A stretch of 6,650 nucleotides of DNA, taken from assembly GCA_937981945.1 (NCBI GenBank), contig CALJNJ010000220.1, positions 1-6,650 of the forward strand, given 5' to 3'. Origin of the DNA: an uncultured Caulobacterales bacterium (lineage in GTDB: Bacteria; Pseudomonadota; Alphaproteobacteria; Caulobacterales; Maricaulaceae). The stretch's first letter is position 1, and each line of letters starts with the position of its first letter. The notes beneath the pieces are model-generated. The model searched no databases. It saw nothing but the letters and a program-made list of their open reading frames with translations, and had not been told where the DNA came from. Positions 1 to 6,017 of the stretch are shown piece after piece. Position numbers and translations under genes: made by a program.

Positions 1-1
1 C

Positions 2-493
2 GAAAATTTGTCACATCCTATTTTGAAAAAATACGGCCTGATGGGCGGGAAAACCCGAGAGCTCAGACAATCTTACAGTCCGCCGCACGCCCTGTTTCAA
101 AATAAACTTCCGGACGGATTGGAAGTCACTGACATTAAGCAGTTGAAAAACATCAACAGTATTTTCGAAAAGTTCATCACAGAGGATGCCCTTCCTCATT
201 TCGAAAAATGGGGACATCTCGAAAAAGCCTATGAATTAGCCGCGCAAAATTCAGAGCGCGAAATATTGTCAGGTATTTTCGGTCATCATTGGGAATTTCA
301 GAAGGCCACACTGCTCTACATGTTTATGGACCCTCACTTCCAAACATTTATGGAGAATTTTTGCCAAAAACGACGAGAAATATTCAATCGATATCCCGAT
401 GAAGAAGTCGCCGTCCAATATTACCCGGGCCTCGGTAGCCTTAAGAGATCGTCTCAAACAGGCCGATGGTGTGAGAAAGTAATCTTTCGTTAG
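2..493 (+). CDS. Unrecognised soluble protein, 5' partial, possible frameshift near its 3' end
   Basis: The reading frame is open from the first bases of the window. The TTG at 8 is the first possible start, but the codons before it (GAA AAT) are also open, so the true start probably lies upstream. I do not recognise the family. The visible protein is hydrophilic with amphipathic helical stretches (for example the segment running from HFEKWGHLEKAYELAAQ into GIFGHHWEFQKATLLYMF) and aromatic-rich patches. It shows no signal peptide, membrane segment or known motif. The last 43 codons contain several rare-looking codons (repeated CGA, plus ATA) and a Trp/Cys-bearing tail. The frame one base ahead, entered at the T5 run at 358-362, gives a more protein-like helical end (from AKNDEKYS through SVALRDRLKQADGVRK) and stops at 480-482. 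The annotated tail may therefore be a frameshift product. The next gene begins 29 bases after the stop at 493, or 40 bases after the alternative stop. Confidence 0.6.
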   Translation, partial: ENLSHPILKKYGLMGGKTRELRQSYSPPHALFQNKLPDGLEVTDIKQLKNINSIFEKFITEDALPHFEKWGHLEKAYELAAQNSEREILSGIFGHHWEFQKATLLYMFMDPHFQTFMENFCQKRREIFNRYPDEEVAVQYYPGLGSLKRSSQTGRWCEKVIFR

Positions 494-522
494 CCATATC
501 CATAGGGACGAGATTAATCGAA

Positions 523-966
523 ATGGTTTATACACTTCCCATGAACACAATATCACATACGCCGCAGGATCATGCGATTTTGAGCCTGCTGGCCTTGACT
601 ATGTTTGCGGACAAACAAGTCCTGGCCACGGAAATCAAAGCGTTTAGTGAGGCTGTTATACGTATGAGCGAAACGGACATTTTGCATCCAGGATATACGG
701 AGACGAGGGCTATTTTGTGGTATGAAAACAATAAGGACGATCTGAAAGACCATCTGGACCCCCAAAATTTTGAAGATTGCATCGGGGAACTTTTAACAAC
801 TCTTGACGGTATGCAAAATAAGTCTGAGCTTTTGAAAGAGATGGTTGCAATCGCGAATTCCGATCACGATGAACATGTCAGTGAAAGAGCGCTGGCGGTT
901 ATTGCTGCCCGGCGCTGGGGATTGGAACATTGGATCCGGTCCGAGTTTAAGGGCTGCGCCGCTTAA
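523..966 (+). CDS. TerB-like small helical protein (first of two paralogues)
   Basis: A 147-residue, all-helical, acidic protein that resembles the TerB / tellurite-resistance-like fold. In that fold two similar helical halves each carry an acidic motif of the type (A/S)D...V...E. Here these are FADKQVLATE (D30, E37) and NSDHDEHVSE (D114, E121), followed by the helix RALAVIAARRWGL. TerB-fold proteins are cytoplasmic and linked to metal or stress sensing and membrane-associated complexes; the specific role here is unknown. No other ter genes (terC, terD) are visible, so tellurite resistance should not be assumed. I chose ATG 523 because AGGGACGAG at 504-512 lies at suitable spacing. The in-frame ATG at 541 follows CTTCCC and has no ribosome site. 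The protein aligns over its full core with the product of 1100-1477, which points to gene duplication. The gene may be co-transcribed with the upstream partial gene. Confidence 0.72.
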   Translation: MVYTLPMNTISHTPQDHAILSLLALTMFADKQVLATEIKAFSEAVIRMSETDILHPGYTETRAILWYENNKDDLKDHLDPQNFEDCIGELLTTLDGMQNKSELLKEMVAIANSDHDEHVSERALAVIAARRWGLEHWIRSEFKGCAA

Positions 967-976
967 TTGTTAAGGC

Positions 977-1007
977 CGGGTTCACCTCAACCCGTTCAAC
1001 TTATTTT
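977..1007 (+). terminator. Possible weak terminator hairpin after first TerB-like gene
   Basis: CGGGTT at 977-982 pairs perfectly with AACCCG at 989-994 around a six-base loop. A T-rich but interrupted stretch follows (TTCAACTTATTTT, 995-1007). It starts 10 bases after the TAA of the TerB-like gene. The six-pair stem and broken T tract make it a weak candidate for an intrinsic terminator. Confidence 0.4.
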
Positions 1008-1047
1008 GATGAGACATTCCCTGTCCGGCGACCGCAAACGCCGATCC

Positions 1048-1076
1048 TATAATCTGCTGCCAAACTATGGTATAGT
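1048..1076 (+). promoter_or_regulatory. Possible promoter for second TerB-like gene
   Basis: Two -10-like hexamers precede the gene: a perfect TATAAT at 1048-1053, and TATAGT at 1071-1076 preceded by TG at 1068-1069, an extended -10 arrangement. Neither has a convincing -35 element at 16-18 bases. The extended -10 would place a transcription start around 1083, giving a leader of about 17 bases before ATG 1100. The candidate rests on sequence match only. Confidence 0.28.
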
Positions 1077-1099
1077 GACGCTTGAATGCGGGGCGCAGT

Positions 1100-1477
1100 A
1101 TGGACGATAAACAGCTTGAAAATATTCTGCGATTACTATCAATCGTTATCCTGGCTGATAAAAAGGTCTATCCCGAGGAAGTCGACGTCATGAGCTCGAT
1201 GATCAAGGAGCTTTGCTCTGAGATCGACCAAAACTTGTTCATCACCAAAAAAATGGCAGGAGATTGGTTCCGCATGAACCGCGCATCATTGGAAAGCGTA
1301 CTTCAGGGCCCTTATCGCAACGACTTTATCCATGAGAGCCTGTTAAGCCTTAAGGATTCCCCCCATACGCAAAACCTTCATAAACTGATCTTAAAGGTTT
1401 CAAACTCCGACGGCGAGTTCCACGAAAAGGAACGATCATTAGCCATCTTGGCAGAGAGGCTCTGGAGCTTGGATTAA
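1100..1477 (+). CDS. TerB-like small helical protein (second of two paralogues)
   Basis: A 125-residue, all-helical protein homologous to the product of 523-966. The aligned blocks are ILRLLSIVILADKKVYPEE against ILSLLALTMFADKQVLATE, and VSNSDGEFHEKERSLAILAERLWSL against IANSDHDEHVSERALAVIAARRWGL. The acidic residues of both TerB-like half-motifs are kept (D20 with E26/E27; D104 with E109/E111). Sequence between these blocks has diverged strongly, so the duplication is not recent. I preferred ATG 1100 (MDDKQLEN) because it matches the paralogue's domain boundary. An in-frame TTG at 1082 would add six residues (MNAGRS). No strong ribosome site precedes either start; GGGGCG at 1090-1095 is the nearest purine-rich stretch. 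The TAA at 1475-1477 shares bases with the stop codon of the convergent minus-strand gene. The function is unknown beyond the fold; no tellurite-resistance partners are visible nearby. Confidence 0.72.
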   Translation: MDDKQLENILRLLSIVILADKKVYPEEVDVMSSMIKELCSEIDQNLFITKKMAGDWFRMNRASLESVLQGPYRNDFIHESLLSLKDSPHTQNLHKLILKVSNSDGEFHEKERSLAILAERLWSLD

Positions 1478-2184
1478 GCGACCTGCAATCTCATGTCAGG
1501 ACTGTTGATAAATGACATGTTCACAGCATTAACATCCGGAGGCCGGTTTTTCAGTTTCGCTTTGACGACTTGCCGCTTCGATCCGTAAACATTTTCATCG
1601 AGGATCATTTCGCTAACCGCGAATTTAAATGTCATGTCAGCCGCGCGCCACGGATCAAATAGTTTTGGACTCGGATCCTGTCTCGATTCAAAATAAAACG
1701 TACCAAGAATAAGAGCGACGGCCGAGCCGCTCAAACGCGCGATACATAATTGAAAATTTCCCGAATTTCCCTGCAGAACCCGGCTCTCAAAATTTTCCCG
1801 GTCCGGCAGTTTTCCGGGGTCCTTAAATTGTTCCAATAATTCTTGCAATCGCGCCAATTGATCGGCCTCCGCAATCCGCGCCATGGCCCCCAAAGCAGCG
1901 CGATCGATATGCAAAAGCCCATGGTCCTGAACATAAGACGTAAAATTGAAGTCTGCGCCGCGCCATCCCAATTTTTTGAGAGTTTGGGAAAATTCGCCAT
2001 ACCAAAATTCACATTGGCTATGTCTGTCATACCGATCTGAGGCCGCGAAGCTTGCCAGTTGCAAACTATCCCGAACATCCTGCCTTTGTGTTGCGGTCAA
2101 CCGGGCCGACGACGTCACCAGACTTGAAGAAATATCAAGATTGGGAGGCAAGTTTATATTTTTGATAAAATTTGAATCGGTCAT
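1474..2184 (-). CDS. Unrecognised 236-residue protein, divergent from the crp-like gene
   Basis: I cannot name a function. The N-terminal half is helical and contains QRQDVRDSLQLASFAASDRYDR followed by WYGEFSQTLKKLGW (residues 61-74), then LGAMARIAEADQLARLQELLEQF (98-120). The C-terminal half (about 143-225) alternates short beta-like strands: NFQLCIARLSGSAVALILGTFYF, then TFKFAVSEMILDENVYGSKRQVVKAKL. From memory, this order (a DV.S.LLA-like stretch, a WY....L...GW motif, then a beta-rich domain) resembles a group of uncharacterised proteobacterial proteins; that resemblance is unverified. There is no signal peptide or membrane helix. I chose the ATG at 2182-2184 (MTDSNFIK), which has AAGG upstream on the minus strand. 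A further upstream in-frame start at 2274 would place 30 extra residues over the putative operator. The gene is transcribed away from the crp-like gene and shares the 2185-2306 control region with it. Its stop overlaps that of the convergent TerB-like gene. Confidence 0.72.
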   Translation of the reverse strand: MTDSNFIKNINLPPNLDISSSLVTSSARLTATQRQDVRDSLQLASFAASDRYDRHSQCEFWYGEFSQTLKKLGWRGADFNFTSYVQDHGLLHIDRAALGAMARIAEADQLARLQELLEQFKDPGKLPDRENFESRVLQGNSGNFQLCIARLSGSAVALILGTFYFESRQDPSPKLFDPWRAADMTFKFAVSEMILDENVYGSKRQVVKAKLKNRPPDVNAVNMSFINSPDMRLQVA

Positions 2185-2234
2185 GTGCTTAGCCTTGTAG
2201 ATTTGACGATATTTCTGAATTTGGAAAATAGATG

Positions 2235-2244
2235 TTTGCGCAAA
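2235..2244. promoter_or_regulatory. Perfect 10-base palindrome in divergent control region
   Basis: TTTGCGCAAA is a perfect palindrome lying just beside the Crp-like inverted repeat, between the two divergent genes. It could be part of an operator or a chance palindrome; nothing in the window identifies a binding protein. Confidence 0.25.
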
Positions 2245-2246
2245 GC

Positions 2247-2271
2247 TTGATGTGACTTTATGCACGATCAA
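2247..2271. promoter_or_regulatory. Probable Crp/Fnr-type operator between divergent genes
   Basis: A nested inverted repeat. The outer arms are TTGAT (2247-2251) and ATCAA (2267-2271); the inner arms are GTG (2252-2254) and CAC (2263-2265), eight bases apart. TGTGA at 2251-2255 is an exact Crp half-site, and the opposite half (GCACG, 2262-2266) keeps only the CAC core. GTG-N8-CAC has the same geometry as the Crp consensus TGTGA-N6-TCACA. The site lies 36 bases before the ATG of the crp-like gene and 63 bases before the start of the minus-strand gene, so it could serve autoregulation, control of the neighbour, or both. Use by the local regulator is an inference. Confidence 0.5.
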
Positions 2272-2306
2272 CAATTCAAATTATTTCAATGGTGAAACGG
2301 TAGAAG

Positions 2307-2939
2307 ATGTCACAGCTCAAAAAATTCGGCGAACCCTTTTCGTCTTCCGAAGCTATGGGAGAATTGTCGACGGCGGCGCGCTATGACAAAGGAAGCATTT
2401 TAATTCACAGTGCGGAAACCGATAATCGTGTGTTTTTTATTTTGAGCGGTGAGGTAAAAGTTTCCAATTTTTCCGATGAAGGTATTGAAGTTTGGCACTC
2501 TGCGATCGGCCAAGGTCATTTTGTGGGTGAAATGGCCGCTTTATCGGGGGCTGAACGAACGGCAAATGTCGAGGCCCTCAAGAAGACCGAGGTTCTGGTA
2601 TTTTCACAAAAACAATTTGTAAATCTGCTCGAACGCGACAGCGACGTTTCGCTGTGGCTCATGCGCCAATTAGTCGAGCGTTTGTCCGCCACGACCAATG
2701 ACTTTTACAACTTTTATTCCAAAACTGCCCATCAACGGGTTCGGGAAGCTTTGATTGAGTTATGTCCTGATGAACCGAATGCAAATGGCGACTTCATTAT
2801 CTCACCCAAACCTAATTTAACCAAACTGGCCACGAAACTTCATACTCGGCGTGAAGTTGTTTCCCGGGAAATAGCGCGCCTCGAAAAAAAGGGCGTTCTG
2901 CGCCGAGAGGCCAAACAAATCGTATATTTCGGGTTTTAA
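2307..2939 (+). CDS. Crp/Fnr-family transcription regulator, cAMP-binding type
   Basis: A 210-residue cytoplasmic DNA-binding regulator of normal family length. Residues about 20-115 form the cyclic-nucleotide-binding beta roll (GSILIHS, VFFILSGEVKV). The phosphate-binding cassette GEMAALSGAERTA keeps the Glu, Arg and small-hydroxyl positions (E75, R84, T85) equivalent to E72, R82 and S83 of E. coli Crp. On the long dimer helix, RLSATTND aligns with RLQVTSEK, so T129-T130 match the adenine-contacting T127-S128. The C-terminal winged helix-turn-helix spans about 169-205. Its recognition helix RREVVSREIARLE puts R182, E183 and R187 where Crp has R180, E181 and R185, and also carries the E..SR pattern of Fnr. 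No N-terminal cysteine cluster is present, so this is not an oxygen-sensing Fnr. A TAG at 2301-2303 blocks any upstream in-frame start. The purines before the ATG give only a weak ribosome site. The probable ligand source is the cyclase gene 104 bases downstream. Confidence 0.9.
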   Translation: MSQLKKFGEPFSSSEAMGELSTAARYDKGSILIHSAETDNRVFFILSGEVKVSNFSDEGIEVWHSAIGQGHFVGEMAALSGAERTANVEALKKTEVLVFSQKQFVNLLERDSDVSLWLMRQLVERLSATTNDFYNFYSKTAHQRVREALIELCPDEPNANGDFIISPKPNLTKLATKLHTRREVVSREIARLEKKGVLRREAKQIVYFGF

Positions 2940-2969
2940 CCACCTTGTTTAAGTGAAAATTCAAGGATT

Positions 2970-2995
2970 TGCCGGTGACTTAAAACGAATCGGCA
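2970..2995. promoter_or_regulatory. Inverted repeat upstream of the cyclase gene
   Basis: TGCCG at 2970-2974 and CGGCA at 2991-2995 form a perfect five-base inverted repeat around 16 bases. It overlaps the candidate promoter of the cyclase gene, which would suit an operator. The short arms make chance occurrence possible. Confidence 0.25.
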
Positions 2996-3003
2996 TTTAT
3001 AGA
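2975..3003 (+). promoter_or_regulatory. Candidate sigma70-type promoter for the cyclase gene
   Basis: GTGACT at 2975-2980 (four of six matches to TTGACA) is followed, after exactly 17 bases, by TATAGA at 2998-3003 (four of six matches to TATAAT). Transcription would start near 3010, leaving a leader of about 34 bases before GTG 3044. Copies of ACTTAAAAC lie at 2978-2986, overlapping the -35, and at 3013-3021, with an inverted near-copy at 2947-2955. Confidence 0.35.
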
Positions 3004-3023
3004 TTGATCTACACTTAAAACAA

Positions 3024-3047
3024 ATGGGGGCAGTTTTTAGGTCGTGA
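3024..3047 (+). other. Possible seven-codon leader ORF coupled to the cyclase start
   Basis: ATG at 3024 opens a frame MGAVFRS that stops at TGA 3045-3047. The cyclase GTG occupies 3044-3046, so start and stop overlap as GTGA. This geometry is typical of translational coupling and could help a GTG start whose only nearby purine site (AGG at 3039-3041) is very close. There is no clear ribosome site before the leader ATG, so the ORF may be fortuitous. Confidence 0.25.
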
Positions 3048-5962
3048 ATCGGGCGAGTACCAGCAACGAAAATATATCTGAGATCAACAAGGTTGTTTCG
3101 GTCTTGTTTGTGGATATGGTTGGTTCCACGGAGGCTGTCGCCCGTCTGAACCGCGATGTCGCCCGTGACTATTTTGATTATATTTTAAAAATAATTGATG
3201 ATTGCATCACATCCTTTGGCGGCGAAGTTATCAAAACCCAAGGTGATGGTGTTAAAGCGGTTTTCGGGCATGAGAAAAGCCTTGAAGACCACGCCATTCG
3301 AGCGGCTTTTGCCGGTGTCAAAATTATCAAAGAATGCCGCGCCAAAGTTCCATTGTTTGCGAAAGATGTGAAATTCAGAGGACTCCGTGCCGGGCTTCAT
3401 TCCGGCTATGCTATTGTGAGCCGCATCTCAGATGAGCAATCCGACAGAACTGACACATTTGGCCTGACCACGCATATTGCCGCAAAAATGGAAGAATGCG
3501 CTCCCATTGACCGGTTGTGTATCTCAGCGGCGACAAAAGATTTAGTCGGAGAACACCTAACGGCAACGCGGCATGAATTAGTGTTTATGGGTGACGGTAT
3601 CGATCCGGTTCCCAGTTTTTTAGTTTCGCAAGACGCGGATACCGAAAAACAATCGTTCAGCAAAATAAATGCTGCGGCAAATGAAAAACTGTTCGGCCGC
3701 GAATTGGAACTGGAAAAAATCGAGCGGGCTTTTGATTTCAGTGAAAGCCACCGACCGAAATCCGTATTGATTTGCGGCGCGGCCGGTATCGGCAAGTCAA
3801 AGCTTATCAGCGAAACGTCAGACCGGTTACAAGCCCGCAAAATTCAATATGTCGTGGCCTCCGGCTTAGATTTGATGACGGATACGCCCTTCTTCATCCT
3901 AAAGAATTGGTTTCGGGCACTCTATCCAAAATACGGCACGGGTTTTACGTCACTGGAACAAGAAGCTCTGGATATCTTGCTGTCATCCGACGGCACAAAA
4001 ATGAAAAAGTGGGAGATCAGCCAAAATCAAAAAATCGAAAACATCCATGCCGTCGCTATCAGGCTTTTAACCGAAGCCCTTCAGCGCGGACCACTAGTGG
4101 TGATTGCCGAAGATTTGCATTTTTTTGACGCTGAAAGCCTTGAGTTTTTGCGCCGGCTCATGGGCGAAAAATTTGAAGATAAAGACTTAGTCATTCTGGC
4201 CACCTCACGAACTCATCAGCCGGCTGAACCAAAATTCGACTTGGAACTGTTTTTGGAACCGCTGGACACCAGTGATTCAATCGCCCTGGCAAAATCAGTC
4301 TCCGAAAGATTTTCCTTGGATTACAAAGACAATTTCGTGTCGGAAATCGTTGAGCGGTCCGGGGGCGTGCCTCTGATTCTGACTCAACTGATGAGATTGA
4401 AATTCTCTAATCAGTCTGAGCAGGATAAATCGGCCATTCCCGTCTCTCTTGAACCAATTTTAAGACAGCGATTGGAACAATTGTCAGAAGATGGGTTTAC
4501 GCTTTCCAACTATATGAGCTTGATCGGTCATCCGACAAAAACATCTCTTTTATCCGATTTGACGACGTGGTCGGAAGACCGGTTGAGCGAAGCGTTAAAA
4601 GATGCCGTCGACAACGGTATTTTTACACAGATCAGTGATCACGAATTTAAATTCACCCATGATCTTTTTCGGATCGCTTGTGAAAACAGCTTGACCCAAA
4701 AACAAAAAACCAAGCTCCATGAAAATATATATGATGTTTTGCATACCGGCGACCAAGATCAAATTGATATATTTTCATTGGCGCGTCAGGCCTTTGGGGC
4801 CGGCAAACCGGAAAACGGTTTAGGGCATTTCAAAAAAGCCATGGCCCGGGCCAATGAATTGGGCGCCATTCGAACCGTACGCAGCCTTTTCGAACAAGTC
4901 AGCGAATATTGCGAGCTGTTGGAGGCCCCCGGCCTGCATAAAGCCCGGTTTGCCATGTTGTCTTTTGACGCTACCCATCGGCTGGCCGAAGAACGGCATT
5001 TGATCAAGATTTTTACGGAGGCTCTCGAGACGTTCGAGGACCAATATTCCTCAGAAGAATTGATCGTTATGCGCAGCCAATTGTCACTCGCCCTTTGGAC
5101 AAATGGCGAGTCAGGCAGAGCGCTTCCCTATGCATCTCAAGCCATGCGCGACGTGACTTCAACCAACCATTTGGGTCTGGAATGTATCGCCGTGTACACG
5201 CAAGCTTGTATTGAATTTTCATCGGGATATTTGGCCAGCGCGGTGACGCGTGTTCAACGTCATGTCAAAAAAATACCGGAAGAACTGGCCCTGAAAAAAT
5301 GGGGTCAGTCCGTAACGTTTCCCAGCATTGTCCTCAGAACTTTTGGGGCATGGTTTGCGACGGATCACGGCAATATTGAACTTGCCGAAACCTGGGTAGA
5401 AAATGCCCGCAAAACGGAAGCCGATAATCCAAACACATATGCTCAAGTATTAATTGGGTTGGCGGACGGATATCTTCATTTCCGCCGTCAGGATTACACT
5501 CGCGGAGCTGAGATTTTATGCGATATTTATGAGGTCGCGAAAACATCAACTTTATCTCTCGCTCCTATGGTTGCCGCTTGGGCTGCCTTATGCAGTATCG
5601 AAACGGGGGCGTTGGACAAAGCCCAAAACCTTATCGACAATGAATTTGCGTCAGGCCGCTACAAGATTATCCGCAATTGCAATCGTCATTATCTCTTCCT
5701 GGCAAAAGCAAAATTATTGGCAGCGAACGGGAAAACCGATGATGCGAAAACCTGGCTGAACAAAATACTGAACGAGACCGCGGCGAATGGAGATTTGGTC
5801 AGTTTGGCATATGGGCATGCCGCATTTGCCGAATTGAAAACCGGTGAGAATTTACCGAATTCTGACGTCGTCCGTCATCTAAAAAATGCGCTCGCGATTT
5901 CCGAGCAATGCGGCATGCGTCCTTTGGCTGTGATGTGCAAGGAGTCTTTGGAAAAAGCGTGA
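3044..5962 (+). CDS. Class III adenylate/guanylate cyclase fused to AAA/STAND ATPase and TPR-like domain
   Basis: A 972-residue cytoplasmic enzyme predicted to make cyclic nucleotide, most likely cAMP from ATP. The cyclase domain (about 17-195) has metal-binding D24 in LFVDMVGS and D68 in TQGDGVKAVFG, with K64 at the usual purine-selecting lysine. In the motif DTFGLTTHIAAKMEE the transition-state Asn and Arg positions are H144 and K148. His occurs in related cyclases of this architecture as I recall; the Lys is less usual. The ATPase domain (about 215-450) begins at LFGRELELE and has Walker A GAAGIGKS (245-252), Walker B LVVIAEDLHFFD (351-362) and the strand VILATSRT (383-390). The remainder, from about 570, is helical TPR-like repeats suited to protein or ligand sensing. 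No membrane segment is seen. GTG 3044 is the first usable start because an in-frame TAG lies at 3038-3040. The gene follows the Crp-type regulator, suggesting a local cAMP circuit, and precedes a probable P450 gene. Confidence 0.9.
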   Translation: MNRASTSNENISEINKVVSVLFVDMVGSTEAVARLNRDVARDYFDYILKIIDDCITSFGGEVIKTQGDGVKAVFGHEKSLEDHAIRAAFAGVKIIKECRAKVPLFAKDVKFRGLRAGLHSGYAIVSRISDEQSDRTDTFGLTTHIAAKMEECAPIDRLCISAATKDLVGEHLTATRHELVFMGDGIDPVPSFLVSQDADTEKQSFSKINAAANEKLFGRELELEKIERAFDFSESHRPKSVLICGAAGIGKSKLISETSDRLQARKIQYVVASGLDLMTDTPFFILKNWFRALYPKYGTGFTSLEQEALDILLSSDGTKMKKWEISQNQKIENIHAVAIRLLTEALQRGPLVVIAEDLHFFDAESLEFLRRLMGEKFEDKDLVILATSRTHQPAEPKFDLELFLEPLDTSDSIALAKSVSERFSLDYKDNFVSEIVERSGGVPLILTQLMRLKFSNQSEQDKSAIPVSLEPILRQRLEQLSEDGFTLSNYMSLIGHPTKTSLLSDLTTWSEDRLSEALKDAVDNGIFTQISDHEFKFTHDLFRIACENSLTQKQKTKLHENIYDVLHTGDQDQIDIFSLARQAFGAGKPENGLGHFKKAMARANELGAIRTVRSLFEQVSEYCELLEAPGLHKARFAMLSFDATHRLAEERHLIKIFTEALETFEDQYSSEELIVMRSQLSLALWTNGESGRALPYASQAMRDVTSTNHLGLECIAVYTQACIEFSSGYLASAVTRVQRHVKKIPEELALKKWGQSVTFPSIVLRTFGAWFATDHGNIELAETWVENARKTEADNPNTYAQVLIGLADGYLHFRRQDYTRGAEILCDIYEVAKTSTLSLAPMVAAWAALCSIETGALDKAQNLIDNEFASGRYKIIRNCNRHYLFLAKAKLLAANGKTDDAKTWLNKILNETAANGDLVSLAYGHAAFAELKTGENLPNSDVVRHLKNALAISEQCGMRPLAVMCKESLEKA

Positions 5963-5980
5963 CGAAATACACGGACTAAA

Positions 5981-6000
5981 CATTGCCTTGAAAGGCAATG
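5981..6000 (+). repeat. Strong hairpin in cyclase-P450 intergenic gap
   Basis: CATTGCCT and AGGCAATG pair perfectly (eight base pairs) around the tetraloop TGAA. The sequence after it is A-rich (TAAAAACGGGGG), so there is no T tract for intrinsic termination on the plus strand. It may be an RNA processing or stability element between co-transcribed genes, or a DNA operator for the downstream gene. Confidence 0.5.
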
Positions 6001-6017
6001 TAAAAACGGGGGCTGAT

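Noticed and set aside
1006..1053. TTGATG and TATAAT as a promoter pair before the second TerB-like gene
   Set aside because: The spacing is 36 bases, far beyond the 16-18 needed, so the two hexamers cannot work together.
523..1477. Tellurite-resistance operon
   Set aside because: Only TerB-like folds are present. No TerC membrane protein or TerD-type calcium-binding protein is visible, so a resistance role is not supported.
2185..2274. Thirty-residue N-terminal extension of the minus-strand gene starting at 2274
   Set aside because: It would overlap the Crp-like inverted repeat. The internal ATG at 2182-2184 has an AAGG ribosome-like site and begins a typical hydrophilic N-terminus.
2289..2303. 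Four-codon ORF (MVKR) just upstream of the crp-like gene
   Set aside because: It has no ribosome site and does not overlap the start codon. An ORF this short is expected by chance.
3406..3840. 144-residue antisense ORF opposite the cyclase gene
   Set aside because: It is antisense to the conserved cyclase and Walker A coding sequence, and its Ser/Ala/Asn-rich translation has no domain pattern.
3772..4128. 118-residue ORF in another frame inside the cyclase gene
   Set aside because: It lies wholly within the ATPase domain coding region, which has clear Walker motifs in the main frame. Its own translation is basic and motif-free, typical of a shadow frame.
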